Shown here: positions 10,997 through 22,360 of the stretch, piece by piece
How positions within the stretch are numbered: the first letter of the stretch is position 1
Layout of the letters: the number at the start of each line of letters is the position of its first letter
The notes under the pieces: generated by a model
What the model was told of the DNA's origin: nothing
What the model saw: only the letters and a program-made list of their open reading frames with translations
Databases searched by the model: none
Assembly (NCBI GenBank): GCA_032871835.1
Contig: CM065297.1
Span: 38,999,098 to 39,063,097, forward strand
Direction: 5' to 3'
DNA length: 64,000 nt
Origin: Dipteronia dyeriana
Taxonomy: Eukaryota; Streptophyta; Magnoliopsida; Sapindales; Sapindaceae
Translations under genes and position numbers: made by a program

Positions 10997-12204
10997 TTTA
11001 TGTGGTTTGTTATTGTTCAATTTTGGTCCTAGAATTTCAATGTATTTTTGTTTTGAGACTGTAACAAGAAGGGTGGCCTATCATCGCCATAATATCCTTC
11101 TTGGTAGTTGCTAAGTTTATTTATTTATTTTGCTATTGTAATAAAAATACTGCAGTAGTTTTAATTAAAAAAAATGCAGTATTTGTTTGTTTAAAATACT
11201 GTTGTAATATACTAAAGTATTGAAGATTCGAAGATTTGAAGAATTGGGAGCAACTGGAACAAGTTTAGTACCTTGCGCGCCATAGCAACAATCTTGCTTG
11301 CGAATGAGCGTGCGACAGCGATTGTTGTGGCATGGGCTGCGCACGGCAGCCCCATGGATCCCATGGGCTGCGCACGGCAGCCCTTTATAGTGCCAAGGGT
11401 GCGCACGCTCGTGGAATGCAGCCGAGGGATGTCCAAATGGACGATGGTCGCGTGAAGACTTGTTTGCCAAGAAAGGAGTTTTTGTATTCCAAGACATGTA
11501 ATTTACTAGCTTTTCTATGATGGACAAAAATTGTAGTTATTTATATTTTCGTTAATATTGCAATGTTTGTCATTGTTTGATAACATGTCATATAGAATAG
11601 GAGTGCCACTCATATATCTCTTTTGGTATAAACATGCCTTGAATGGTATATGTATCTAATTGGCATCTAGATAACTTGATAAATTGTTCTATGGAATTCG
11701 ATCACATGCCTTAAATAATTGAGTGGGAGAAGGTGTTTTGGAACACCTACGGCCTCCAAGTTTAGTTGAGCTTTATATTTCGTGTAATAACCTCCCTAAG
11801 GCGTATTCATCAATTGAATTTAGCAAGATACTTCATTACAAGGATAGACTAAACAATTAACCCAAACGACATCTACTCTCAAAGGAGGAATATTCGTGAG
11901 TGATTATATTGAAGGTCGATAACTTGGTAACACACTCAATGTAATTTTATTAATATCTTCCCAAGAGTTCTTGTTAATAAAATTGCAAGGTTAAAATTGA
12001 AAATGTTGGTTGTTATGTTAACAATTAGGTGGGACCTAGTCCAATTAGTAAATGGTGCGAACTCCCAAAGGAGTCAAGACATTTATGGTGTTGGATCACC
12101 GTTGAATTTTACGATTGAATTATTTTATATAATTCAAGATAAATATTCAAAAGTGCTTTATCATGATTGTTTACTTATATAATTTTTGTTATTGTAAAGA
12201 AATC
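10819..12204 (+). other. Leader of A1, with a TA microsatellite and a GC-rich direct repeat
   Basis: Noncoding leader between primer-binding site and gag. A (TA)n run covers 10946-10993. A GC-rich island at about 11270-11460 holds a 31-bp direct repeat (units at 11331 and 11362, core CATGGGCTGCGCACGGCAGCC). The same leader architecture recurs in A2 at 59488-60859, with the island at about 59900-60110. Open frames on either strand through the island are composition artefacts. Confidence 0.75.
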
Positions 12205-12729
12205 ATTTCCCCATCCATAATCAAAATAATCAAAGATATTACTTTAACTGATGATTATTATATCACTTGAAAAAGGAAAATTGGGTTGTTGTTGCAAGCT
12301 AAAAAATATAAGTTCATTCCGTCTATTCCTTATCCACCAAATCTTACTAATGAATCTAATGAGGTGCAAAAAGACTAGTATCAACAGGGGGTAACTTCAG
12401 ATGAGATGGTAAAATGTTACATTATGACCACCATCTCTGACATGTTGCAACAACAACATGAAGGAATGAAGTATGCTGCCGATATAATGATGTCTCTGGA
12501 AGAGATATTTGCTATGAAGTCTAGGATGACTAAGAGAGAGGCAATGACTGCTTTCATGAAGCTTAGGATGAAACCTGGACAGGCTGTGAAAGATCACATG
12601 ATGAAAGTCATATCACATCTCAACATTGCTGAACTCAATTGTGCTGAGATAGATGGTGAGACAAAAATTGACATGATCGTCAACTCACTGTCAGATTCCT
12701 TTAATCATTCAAGTTGGACTACACCTTGA
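12205..12729 (+). pseudogene. Gag of copia A1, broken
   Basis: Plant copia gag of the UBN2 type, forming the particle that packages the element RNA. Against A2, the start ATG (60860 in A2) is ATT at 12205-12207 here. The frame holds 'TLTDDYYIT*KRKIGLLLQA' with a stop where tryptophan is usual, a second stop at 'KD*YQQ', then a clean run with 'TTISDMLQQQHEG', 'AADIMMSLEEIF', 'MKLRMKPGQAVKDHMMKVI' and 'IDGETKIDMIVNSLSDSF'. It ends about 175 codons in, shorter than a normal gag, and no zinc knuckle follows. Confidence 0.8.
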
Positions 12730-13095
12730 ACAATAAGGAGTGCACCTTGTAGCACCTGATGCAAGTTGATCAAAGCATCGTGAATATCCTTATGATAGGG
12801 AAGGGTTAAAAGATTTATACAGTTAGTAAAGTTGCTTATGTTAAGACCCCGTAAGAAGGTCAAGAAACAATAGAAGAAAAAGCAACGTGGGCCTAACTAA
12901 AAGGGGTTTCAGGAATGGAAGAGACTAAATGAGAATGAATTCAACTTGCATTTAGGAAACTGAGCGTTGGTGTCTACTACTATAGTGAGAGATATTATAA
13001 TCAATTTAGATTCTTATAGGCATTTAGATTTAATAAACGTTTATTATGTACCACAATTCAAGAGGAATTTAATTTTGGTTCTTGTCTAAATAAAT
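12730..13095 (+). pseudogene. Protease remnant of A1; zinc knuckle and active site missing
   Basis: After a lysine-rich basic tract ('KKKQRG') the sequence jumps to 'NEFNLHLGN', a TGA stop at 12961-12963, then 'ALVSTTIVRDIIINLDSYR' and 'LINVYYVPQFKRNLI'. The last is the conserved C-terminal block of copia protease (YVP-x-x-x-RNLI). Neither the CX2CX4HX4C knuckle of gag nor the DSGA active site of protease is present between them. A2 shows the same junction and the same TGA (61621-61623), so the defect predates the separation of the two copies. Confidence 0.65.
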
Positions 13096-13659
13096 TTGGA
13101 TATTCAGTTACTTTTAGTAAATGTTTTATTATTCAAATTTGTTTACAAAGGTACATTGGAAAACTATTTATTCTACTTGCATAGAAATATCTCTCACTTG
13201 TTAGACATAAAATCAACACAAACTAATCATAAAAGAGTGAAATTATCAAAAGATGAAACCTACATATGGCATTTGCGCCTAAGTCATATTAACCTTAATA
13301 GGATCAAAAGATTGGTTAGTGATAGACTTTTAAGTGACTTAAAGTTTAATGATCTACCAACTTATGAATCTTGTTTGGAAGGTAAGATGACCAAAAGGTC
13401 GTTCACGACTAAAGGCACAAGAGCCACTGAATGTTTTGGAATGATACAGACCGATGTATGTGGTCCTATGAGCATTCAAGCTAGAATTGGATATCAGTAC
13501 TTCATCACTTTCATGAATGATTCCTCGAAATTTGGCTATGTGCCTCTCATGAGACATAAGTCAGATGCTTTTGACATGTTCAAAGCATTTAAAACTGAAA
13601 TAGAAAATCAGCTTGAGAAACGTAAAAAAATCTTGAGGTCTGATCGTGGTGGGGAATAA
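13096..13659 (+). pseudogene. GAG-pre-integrase and integrase N-terminal half of A1
   Basis: Open for 187 codons. It holds the GAG-pre-integrase block 'WHLRLSHINLNRIKRLV' and 'YESCLEGKMTKRSF' (a remnant of the HHCC zinc-binding region), then the integrase core: 'IQTDVCGPM' with the first catalytic aspartate, a 'YFITFMNDSSKFGYV' strand, and 'RSDRGGE' with the second. It stops at a TAA that replaces the usual tyrosine codon after GGE. Integrase would insert the cDNA copy into the genome. Confidence 0.85.
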
Positions 13660-14653
13660 CTATCTGGTGAGTTTCAGTAATAATTTATTGATAATGGGAT
13701 AATTTCTTAGTTTTCTGCACTAGGTACACCTCAACAAAATGGGGTGGCAGAAAGGAGAAATGGAACTTTTTTGGACAAGGTTTGGTCAATATTGAGTTAT
13801 TCAATGCTTCCTAATTCTTTTTGGGGATATGCTTTACAAACTTCTATGTACATTCTAAATGATGTACCATCTAAGTTGGTTCCTAAAACACCACATGAGT
13901 TATGAACCGGGTGAAAGCCTAATTTAAAACATTTAAGGATATTTGGATGTCCTGTGCACATGTTAAAAGAAAAGACAGAAAAGATGGAGTCCTATTCAGA
14001 AACATGCATAACTGTAGCGTATCGAAAAGGAAACAAGGATATTACTTCTATAGTCCTTCAAATCTTAAAGTATTTGTTTCGACAATTGCTAAATTCTGGA
14101 AGAGGACTATATGAATGATTTTGTGCCTAAAAGCATAATTGTCTTGAATGAGTTTAAGAAGATACAATTCCACAAGAGGTTTCACAATCTAGCCCGATTG
14201 TAAGTTTCGTACAAATACAAGATCAACAATCTACCATACCTCAACGTACAAGAAGCAATGGAAGATGTTGATTACCGCCACTGGCAAAAGGCAATGCAAT
14301 CCAAAATTGAATCTATGTTCAAAAACAAAGTCTGGTCTCTTGTAGACTTGCCTAAAGGGATAAAACCCATCAGGTGAAAGTGTGTATACAAGAGGAAAAG
14401 AGGAATGGAAACCTTTAAAGATAGATTGACAGCTAAAGGTTACACACAGAAGGATTGTATCGATTATAAGGAAACCTTCTCTTCTGTGGCCATGCTTAAA
14501 TCCATTAGGATACTTTTATCCATTGCGGCATCTTTAGACCTAGAGATTTTGGTAAATGGACATCAAGACAACTTTCCTTGATGGAAGTCTTGCATCTATA
14601 TGATGTAACTAGTAGGATTCATTGAAAAAGGCCAAGAGTAAAGGGTATGCAAG
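13660..14653 (+). pseudogene. Integrase C-terminal half to reverse transcriptase N-terminus of A1, frameshifted
   Basis: Recognisable pieces in changing frames: '[13 protein letters not shown]' with the catalytic glutamate of integrase, '[11 protein letters not shown]', '[11 protein letters not shown]', 'LRIFGCPVHMLK', then the start of reverse transcriptase '[20 protein letters not shown]', 'LTAKGYTQK' and 'MLKSIRILLSIAASLDLEIW'. At least four stops or frameshifts interrupt it. A section between the GKG-type linker and RT is shortened relative to A2 (62880-62990). Confidence 0.75.
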
Positions 14654-15715
14654 TTGCAAAGATCCATATATGGATTGAAGCAAGCATCCGAATCCTGGAA
14701 CATAAGGTTAAATCAAGCCGTGAAAAGTTTTGGATTTATTAAAAACCTTGATGAACCCTGTGTATACAAAATGATTAAAGGTGACAAGTTGGTTTTCTTA
14801 GTTCTTTATGGTGATGATATACTACTCATTGAAAATGATGTAGGTGTATGGACATCAGCAAAAGAATGGTTAGCAAAACAATTTAATATGAAGGAATTAG
14901 GAGAAGCAAGTTATATTCTTGGTATCCAAGTCGTAAGGGTTAGAAAGAATAGAACGATTGCATTATCCCAAGCTTCATACATAGATAAAATCTTGTCTAG
15001 GTTTTCCATACAAGATTCCAAGAAAGGTTTGTTACATTTCAGAAATGGAATCAAACTTTCTAAGGAACAAGTTCCTAAGAATGAGCATGAAGAGCAATTC
15101 ATGAGTAGGGTTCCATATGCCTCGGCAGTTGGGAGTCTCATGTGTGCAATGCTATGCACTAGACTAAATATTTGTTTTACAGTTGACATAGTTAGTAGGT
15201 TTCAACCGAAACCTGGTCCTGGTCACTGGACGACAGTCAATCATATTTTCATGTATCTTAGGAGAATAAGAGATTATATGCTTGTATACTCTGGAGAGGA
15301 TTTACTTCCTGTTGGGTATACAGATTCTGATTTTCAATCGGATTCTGACTCTAGAAGATCAACATCAGAATCTGTGTTTACACTTAGAGGAGGGGCAGTC
15401 ATATGGAGAGGTATCAAGCAATCTTGTATTGCTGACACCACCAAGAAAGCTGAGTATGTTGCCGTATGCGAGGCTGCTAAAGAGGCTGTCTGGCTCTACC
15501 AATTATTGATTTACTTAGAAGTGGTTCCTGATGCTAATAAGTAGATCACTACATATTTTAACAATAGTGGAGCAGTGGCTAATTCGAGAGAACTAAGAAG
15601 TCATCAGAGAGGGAAACACATTGAAAGAAAGTATCACCTTTTAAGGGAAATTGTGCATAGGGGAGATGTGATGATAACCAAGATCGCGTTAGGAGAAAAT
15701 CTTGTGGATCCCTTC
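14654..15715 (+). pseudogene. Reverse transcriptase palm and RNase H of A1
   Basis: Open for 296 codons (14654-15544), the longest copia frame in the window. It starts in the RT domain at 'SIYGLKQASESWN'. The catalytic box at 14807-14818 reads YGDD instead of YVDD; the aspartates remain but glycine at this position is unusual for copia. RNase H follows with 'GYTDSDFQSDSDSRRSTS', 'GGAVIWRGIKQSCIADTTKK' and 'AEYVAVCEAAKEAVWL'. After a TAG the same domain continues ('NNSGAVANSRELRSHQ', 'GENLVDPF') until cut at 15715 by element S; the tail resumes at 18522. Confidence 0.85.
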
Positions 15716-16276
15716 TGATGAGAATCAAGAACCATCACCAAAGGTACCATTGCATATTCCAATTGGGCCAATTAAAAGGAAGCAAGAGGATCAAAGAAGT
15801 ATTAAATGATGGGCTGATTCCGAGTTGCTAAAGTCCAAATTCTGCCCACATGAAGACCAAATCCGGGCTGAACTTCGTGGACCTCTATAGAGAGCATCTG
15901 AAGTCGGATCGTCTATTATAAAATGTTTTCGGAAATCCCAAGACAAGATCTACATATGATATGAAGACCCTGTCCTCCAAAACAGATCACAAAAAGTCCA
16001 AATTTGGCCATCTATCTTATTGTGCGAAGACTTGAATTGAATAAAAATTGTGAGAGTTCATCTCTTTTTGGTTCTGAAAACTTGACTTATCACTCACATC
16101 TTTTTCTTGTTCTTGAGTGTGGCGTCTTCAACTTCTTGATACCGTTGGTTCTTACCTCTTTATAGGTAACGGGTTGCGGTCCGATAACGTTCTTGTTTAT
16201 AAACTTGGTTAGAAAACGATCCTTCGTTACCATATATTGGTTCCGGGTCTCACTGCTCTTGGTGAGGTTCATATCA
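15716..16276 (+). repeat. 5' LTR of element S
   Basis: Starts TGATGAGAATCAAG, ends GGTTCATATCA, keeping the TG...CA termini. A TATA-like box TATAAAAT lies at 15917-15924. Its first 70 bases still encode the C-terminus of a gypsy polyprotein ('EPLHIPIGPI' in the 3' copy), meaning the ancestral pol frame ran into the LTR. Confidence 0.93.
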
Positions 16277-16278
16277 GT

Positions 16279-16290
16279 TGGTATCAGAGC
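16279..16290 (+). other. Primer-binding site of element S
   Basis: TGGTATCAGAGC two bases after the LTR end, matching plant initiator tRNA-Met. Chromovirus-type plant gypsy elements also use this primer, in line with the protein fragments inside S. Confidence 0.9.
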
Positions 16291-16778
16291 TTAGGCTTCT
16301 AAATCAGGTTTAATCTATCCTTGTTCTTTCTCTTCTCTGTATTCATTTGTTTCAACAAAAAAAAAAAAGTTTGATCAAATCAGGTACCCAAAAAAAAAAA
16401 AAAAAAACAATTTTTTTTTGGGTCGTGTAGTTGAACCTATATCAACTATTTCTATTCATTATCTTGATTTCGTGCATTGATATTCAAAAAAAAAAAAATT
16501 AGCTAAAGAATTTCGTCTTCATTATTCTTGTCCTTTTGCTCAGTTACTTTTATTTTTCTTGCACTTCTTGTGAGTGTCCGTATAAGTCAAAAAAAAAAAA
16601 AGAAGGAAGAACTGAAAGAGTTAACAAAGAGTGGAAAAAGGCAAGAGTGTGTGAGCTCATCAAAGGGTAAAAGCCAAAGAATTGAGTGAAAACACGAGTG
16701 TGAGTGCAACAATATTTGAGAGTAAACACGTGAGGGAGTGTTGTGAGGCTTACTATTTTTTTTTTACAGGTTTCAAAT

Positions 16779-17941
16779 ATGTCACGTGATAAAAGTAGAG
16801 ACTTATCTGATGATGCACCAGAAACGATAGATCTCAAGTTTTTGTATAAAGCCATACAAAAAAACATGGACAGAATGGAGATTAAGATTGGTGAGGTGCA
16901 TGATAGGATAGATAAGGTGGAGTCTAATTCATAAAGGGTGCAACCAATTAGGGTTCCTAAGGTGGAACGAAGAGAAAGAAACCCACCTAGGAATGACTAT
17001 GAAGATGATTATGGGATTGACCTAGAGGAGGATGATCGCATTTCTAATGTGGGCGCAAACAGATTTCAACTTGGAATGGGAGGTAGAGGAGTTAGGAATG
17101 GGAATAGAGGAGATAGGTATGGAGAGCTTTGGGTGGCAAGAAGGGCTCTTAGTGCTCAAGCCAAGGAAGATGATGAGGTACAACGTGACAATATTTTTCA
17201 CACTCGCTGCCATGTTAATGATAAGGTATGTAGCATGATTATTGATGGAGGGAGTTTTACTAATGTGGCTAGCACTATTTTTGTGGAGCAACTGAATTTG
17301 GCCACTTTGAAGCACCCAAAACCTTATAAGCTACAATATGATAGTGGGGAAATCAAGGTGACTAAATAGGTGTTGGTGTCGTTTTCGATTGGAAAATACA
17401 AAGATGAAGTCCTTTGTGATGTGGTACCAATGAATGCGAGTCATATCCTTTTAGGGAGACCATGGAAATTTGATAGGCATGTGACGTATGATGGGTATAC
17501 CAATAGATACTCCTTTGTACTCAATAAAAAGTCAATCACTCTTGTACCTTTAACCCCAAAACAAGTGTATGAAGATCAACTTTTAAGAAAAGAGAGAGAT
17601 GCCAAAAAAAAGAGTGAGAGTGAGAGTTCAAAAGAAAGAGAGATAAAAGAAAAAGAGTTCGAAATAGCAAAAAAAGAAAAAAAAGATGAAAATGAAAAAG
17701 AGGCTGATGAGAAAAAAAGAGAGAGAAAACCAGTGAGTTTTTATACAAGAGAGAGTGAGATTAAAAAGGCTTTGTTTTCAAATCAGCCAATGATTGCACT
17801 TTTGTACAAAGAGGCATGTTTTAGTACTAATGGAATTAACCCTTCATTGCCTAGTGTTGTTGCTTCTAATTTGCAAGGCTTTGATGAAATGTCGCAGGCT
17901 ATCAACAACATTATGGTGAAGATTCGAGGACGAATCCTTTT
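16779..17941 (+). pseudogene. Gag-protease fusion of element S
   Basis: One frame runs from the ATG at 16779 to 18071 with only two stops (TAA at 16932, TAG at 17367). N-terminal: a short coiled coil ('MDRMEIKIGEVHDRIDKVES') and a basic RRER/RGG-like tract typical of the gag N-terminus. The capsid and zinc knuckle are missing; the frame goes from 'NRGDRYGELWVARRALS' straight to 'FHTRCHVNDKVCSMIIDGGS', the retropepsin domain with D-G-G-S in place of D-S/T-G. 'HILLGRPWKFDRHV' is the protease C-terminal block. A Lys/Glu-rich linker (about 17580-17730) follows, then the frame crosses a deletion to the pol C-terminus, 'GEDSRTNPFEERGN', in the adjacent frame at about 17915-17955. Confidence 0.85.
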
Positions 17942-17955
17942 GAAGAGAGGGGGAA
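17942..17955 (+). other. Polypurine tract of element S
   Basis: GAAGAGAGGGGGAA directly before the 3' LTR. It primes plus-strand DNA synthesis in LTR retrotransposons and overlaps the codons for the retained pol C-terminus. Confidence 0.8.
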
Positions 17956-18516
17956 TGATGAGAATCAAGAAGCATCACCAAAGGAACCATTGCATATTCC
18001 AATTGGGCCAATTAAAAGGAAGCAAGAGGATCAAAGAAGTATTAAATGATGGGCTGATTCCGAGTTGCTAAAGTCCAAATTCTGCCCACATGAAGACCAA
18101 ATCCGGGCTGAACTTCGTGGACCTCTATAGAGAGCATCTGAATTCGGATCGTCTATTATAAAATGTTTTCGGAAATCCCAAGACAAGATCTACATATGAT
18201 ATGAAGACCTTGTCCTCCAAAACAGATCACAAAAAGTCCAAATTTGGCCATCTATCTTATTGTGCGAAGACTTGAATTGAATAAAAATTGTGAGAGTTCA
18301 TCTCTTTTTGGTTCTGAAAACTTGACTTATCACTCATATCTTCTTCTTGTTCTTGAGTGTGGCGTCTTCAACTTCTTGATACCGTTGGTTCTTACCTCTT
18401 TATAGGTAACGGGTCGCGGTCCGATAACGTTCTTGTTTATAAACTTGGTTAGAAAACGATCCTTCGTTACCATATATTGGTTCCGGGTCTCACTGCTCTT
18501 GGTGAGGTTCATATCA
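17956..18516 (+). repeat. 3' LTR of element S
   Basis: Same length as the 5' LTR (561 bp) and near-identical; visible differences are single bases such as GAACC/GAAGC near the start and GGGTTGC/GGGTCGC near the end. Followed by the target duplication CCTTC. Confidence 0.93.
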
Positions 18517-18521
18517 CCTTC

Positions 18522-18613
18522 ACAAAGGTTCTTCCATAAAAGAGTTTTGACGGGCACATAGAGAATATAAGGATAAGAGATATGACACATTTGTTATAAA
18601 GCAAATGGGAGAT
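18522..18613 (+). pseudogene. RNase H tail and polypurine tract of A1, after the S insertion
   Basis: Continues the copia frame broken at 15715: 'TKVLP', then 'KSFDGHIENIRIRDMTHLL' and a stop, the conserved end of family A pol (the same block ends A3 at 38274). 'AGCAAATGGGAGAT' (18600-18613) is the polypurine tract before the 3' LTR. Confidence 0.85.
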
Positions 18614-20805
18614 TGTTGGGATTATGCTCGATAGCAAGAGTGTAATAATGCATTTTACAATCTTTTCTTACTAATAAAAGTGATTTCCAGTTTCACAAAT
18701 TTTATAGCATTTATAGTTTAATTATTATAATTGTCAAAAGTAAATAATCGTACAGTTAAAAGACTATGAGTAAAGAAGAATTGTTCGTATATCTAGATAT
18801 GTATGAGGTAGACATAATTCTTTAATTAGCCTTGAATAATATTCACAACTTAAGATAAAGGCTGGGCGCTTTTATCTTGTTAAAGTTGTAGAATCTTTTG
18901 TTAGCATTTGAGCGTGATCAAATGTGTTATGGTGTGTCTAAAATCATCAAAGTGTGGTGTCTTCGGGAAAAAGAATCTACTGCATTAGGTGCATTGAATA
19001 GGTTCACAGTGAGATACTTTATCCAGAACCGTCAATGGATAAAAGTTTTCATTTGACGACAATCGGAGAGTCTATCTCAATCCTGAGATAAATGATGAAC
19101 TTATGGTTACAAGTGTTATCATTTAAGCTATCGATGAGTACGATTATATAGCATAGTCTATCCTCGATAGTTTGGTGGTATTCATTTGTTAATCGATAGA
19201 GGACTTCATTTATAGATATGGACATCGTGGCTCCATTTATTAAATGAGAATAGAATATCATCATATGGATGTTTTGAGGCATTGGATATTAAATCTTAAT
19301 GTTAAGTTTTCAATAGTGTCTATTGAAATATGGCTTCTGGACAAGTCAAAATATCCAAGTTCAAAATGTGCTAATATGAGCAAATATGGTAACTTGGAGA
19401 GCTATAGACGGTCTATGAGCTCTTGGTGATTACTGATATTCTTCTCGAGGATACACTATCTCCATTAAGATTGTCTAGAGTATGAATGAGCAATATTAAC
19501 TTATTCTATCTTTATTTTAGAGTTCAATTTTAGTTCTTTAGTGGAATGAACTAAAATTAATAGACCGGACATAAGTGAATCATTTGTTGATTGTGATTGG
19601 GTTATGTCTATTGGAGCTTAAATTTAGATAGCCCGCCAAGATCCTCAATCCACACGAACTTGCATGGACCACTTGATATATTTTATCGGACCAATTTATG
19701 GGTCCATCTAGAATTGTATTAAGGCATGTAGACTTGTTTCTTTTTGTAAGAATGAGTCTAGTTTACATGTGGACCTTTTGTTAAGGATCAATGGATTTAA
19801 TAAAATAAGAAAAATAATATATATGCCCATGTGTGGTCTTGGGCGGCAAGGCTATATGTATTAGCTTAATATATTGTTTTTTTTATTAAATAGAAATTAA
19901 TTAATTGTTTAATTAAAAGTCAAAATCTTTTTCCTAATAGGAGATGGTCTCCTAGACTCATATTATTGTTGGCAATATGATAAGTAGAAAATACTATATT
20001 TGATAAGAAGATAAATAATAGGAATTTATTTATCTTGTCAAATTAGGAAATATTTGAAGACTATTAAAACTCTAGTTGACAATTGGTCAAATTATGAAGT
20101 TTTAATGAAGTCACAATTTAATTATATTCAATAATTGGTTATTGAATAAATACACTATTTGATTTGGATTAGAAGTCTTAGTGTGGAAAAGAATTCTTCT
20201 TTGAAAAGGATTCTTGGTCACCAAGTAAATCCTTTTAAGGAAAGGATTCTTGCCCACCAAGTAAATCATTCTTAAGAGAGGATTTGGTCTCCTATATATC
20301 ACCTATTAAATTCGACTAAGCATAATTTGCAAGAAGAAAATTTGGCCAAGGTAAATTTTCTAAGAGTGAATTTCGGCCAAAGGGGAATTTTGAGTGTAGA
20401 GAATTCGGTTCTTGTTCTAGATAAATTCATCCAACACTAATGATTGGTGTGTGAAAACTTGGCAAAGAAGAAAGGAAGAAAGAACGTTTTGTTTTCAATA
20501 GTGCACTAGTAGCCTTTATGTTAAAAGGTTTTGTGTACAACATCGAATCAAGGTTCACGCAAGTTTCAATCAAATTGATTGATAATTCACAAGTGACCTA
20601 ACGTTCTTTGTTTTTCTTCTTGGAGCATTATTGTGGCTAACAAAGAAAGAGATTTTACTTTTTTCCATCCTCAGGTATACAATTTAAAAAAAGGGATCCC
20701 ACACTCCTAGGTGATTCATGACCGTGATTGGATTGGAAGATCTTGTGGATTAAATTCAGGGATAGTTCAATAGTCACAAGAAAAAAAGTACGATACTTTT
20801 AATAT
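18614..20805 (+). repeat. 3' LTR of A1, 3' end truncated
   Basis: Starts TGTTGGGATTATGCTC like every family A LTR. Contains the TATA-like CTATATATC at 20292-20300. It breaks off after ACTTTTAATAT, about 110-200 bp short of the family end, where a family B LTR begins. Length here is 2,192 bp; the complete family A solo LTR is 2,416 bp. Confidence 0.88.
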
Positions 20806-22335
20806 TGTTAGGTTTTAGATTTGTGTTGGCTTGATTCCATAACAAAACGCTCTTTGTTTTTATTGCTTAGTTGCTTAGCTGGTTCATGATTAGATCACTC
20901 TTCAATGATGGAAAGCGACTTCGCATGCAAAGTTCGTCTTCAAGAGGATATATGCTTACTCGGATGCTAATGTATCAAGATTCTTCCACCTCTTGCAAGG
21001 CGTAGACGCACACACACACAATTCATTCATATGTGTCCCTATTTAGTTGTGCATCATTATATGTGCACGCACACACAATTCATACATTTGTGTCCCTACA
21101 TCATAGTGCATTATTTGGTATAACACATTCACACACTTGAAGTTGAATGCTCAAGCATTGGTATACAAGTAACATGGTTTTAGAAAATGCATGATTGGAG
21201 TTTATCTCTATGGAGTTTGCATTATTGTGTGAAATGTATTTGTTTGTTTATATGTTTGTATTACATGGATCTTGAATTTTATTTTAGTCTTAGATTATTC
21301 ATGATTGAGTTCCGGTCATTTCGGTTACTTATACTATTGATTTCAAGTTCTAAGTCAAAAGATACTACACTTTCAACTCATATTGCATGTATTGTCTTCG
21401 AATTCATATATCAAGTAGAATTCTTATTTTCTGCTTTTAGTATCTTATATTTCCATGTCCATGAGGGAGTCCCAGTTTTTAATCTTTAAACAGATTTGAA
21501 TTTGGAGTTTGGAGGCCAAAGAATGGTCGAAGAACGTGAGAGGAGCGCAAGGGAAGAGGTGCGATGGCACAAGCCATCACTTGGCACCTTCCTGAGATGG
21601 GGCGTGGCCATCTCGGCCCCAAAACCTTGCTGCCCCGAGATGCCCACACACCATCTCGGGGAGGCACTAAGGCATGAGGGCAATTTGGTCTTTTGGTTTG
21701 ATTCTCTTTAAAACCTCTCCTTCTCTCTTATTCATTACGAGTTGAGAAAAATGAATTTGAAGAATAAGTGCAGAATTTTTCTCTCAACATTTTGATTTTT
21801 GTTTTTGTGAAAGTTCTTTATTTAAACTCCGAATCACTTGATTCAAAAACCGATTTCGAGTGTCTTGAAGAGATCTACAAACCCCAAGCATTTCTAGAAC
21901 TAAAGGATGTCTATATTTTTTGTTTTTATCAGATCTTCAGTTCGTGACTTTCATCCATATTGGTAAAATCATTTTCTTCTCAGTTTTCATCTTAGATCTT
22001 CTTATTGATTGATGCCTTTTGATTAAGAAGCATGACTAAGATGATTTTGATATCATTTTTTGGTTTGTTGATTTGATTTTCAAGTTTAGCTAGATTTGTG
22101 ATAAGTTGATTGATTTGTGCTAAACTTGATAAACAAGAAATTGTTTCTAGAAATCTTTTGTTCTTATGCTTGATTGACTATTTCTAGATTTAATTTCATT
22201 TTCTAAGAACTAGGTCTACATCAATTGGTATATTCATTTAATTGATTTGGTTCTTAGTTTATAACATGCTTAGGTTTCCTATATACATTTGTGATTGTTC
22301 TTTGAAAGCATAATCTTGCTATCTAGTTGCATGTC
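20806..22335 (+). repeat. Family B LTR, 3'-truncated, in A1's 3' LTR
   Basis: Starts TGTTAGGTTTTAG. Its first 1.5 kb matches, in opposite orientation, the complete B LTR at 23514-26322; shared landmarks include CACACACA near 21010, a conserved AT-rich block at 21187-21489 and a GAGATGG-rich GC block at 21590-21665. The open frames in these blocks exist in both copies only because the LTRs are homologous; I see no protein motif. It is cut before its end by a gypsy fragment. Confidence 0.75.
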
Positions 22336-22360
22336 CATATGAGAAGTTCAGGCATTACTT

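Larger units (their letters stand above)
15716..18516 (+). mobile_element. Element S: short gypsy-derived LTR retrotransposon inside A1
   Basis: Two 561-bp LTRs flank 1.68 kb of internal sequence. The 5-bp target duplication CCTTC is perfect (15711-15715 and 18517-18521), and the interrupted A1 RNase H reads on correctly when S is removed. The internal part has an initiator-tRNA-Met primer-binding site, a gag N-terminus fused to protease, the extreme end of pol and a polypurine tract. Gag capsid, RT, RNase H and integrase are absent, so S is non-autonomous. About seven differences between the LTRs by eye suggest a recent insertion. Confidence 0.93.
10167..20805 (+). mobile_element. Copia element A1 (long-LTR family A), truncated and nested
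   Basis: Order on the plus strand: 3' part of the 5' LTR (10167-10800), primer-binding site, leader, gag, protease remnant, GAG-pre-integrase, integrase, reverse transcriptase, RNase H, polypurine tract, 3' LTR (18614-20805). Gag-integrase-RT-RNase H order is diagnostic of Ty1/copia. The RNase H tail is split by element S (15716-18516) and the last bases of the 3' LTR are cut by a family B LTR. Many stops and frameshifts show it is dead. Other family A copies in the window are A2, A3, A4 and the solo LTR A5. Confidence 0.85.

Noticed and set aside
10839..11114. Open frame with an IYIYIY stretch
   Set aside because: Translation of a (TA)n microsatellite in a retrotransposon leader. The same applies to 23847-24074 and 35194-35391.
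16090..16272. Conserved small protein found twice (also at 18330-18590, minus strand)
   Set aside because: The two copies lie in the two LTRs of element S, so identity is due to LTR duplication; no start context or motif supports a gene.
21187..21489. Open frame matched by a similar one at 25711-25998 on the other strand
   Set aside because: Both lie at the same place in homologous LTRs of family B; similarity of the LTR explains the matching frames, and no protein motif is present.
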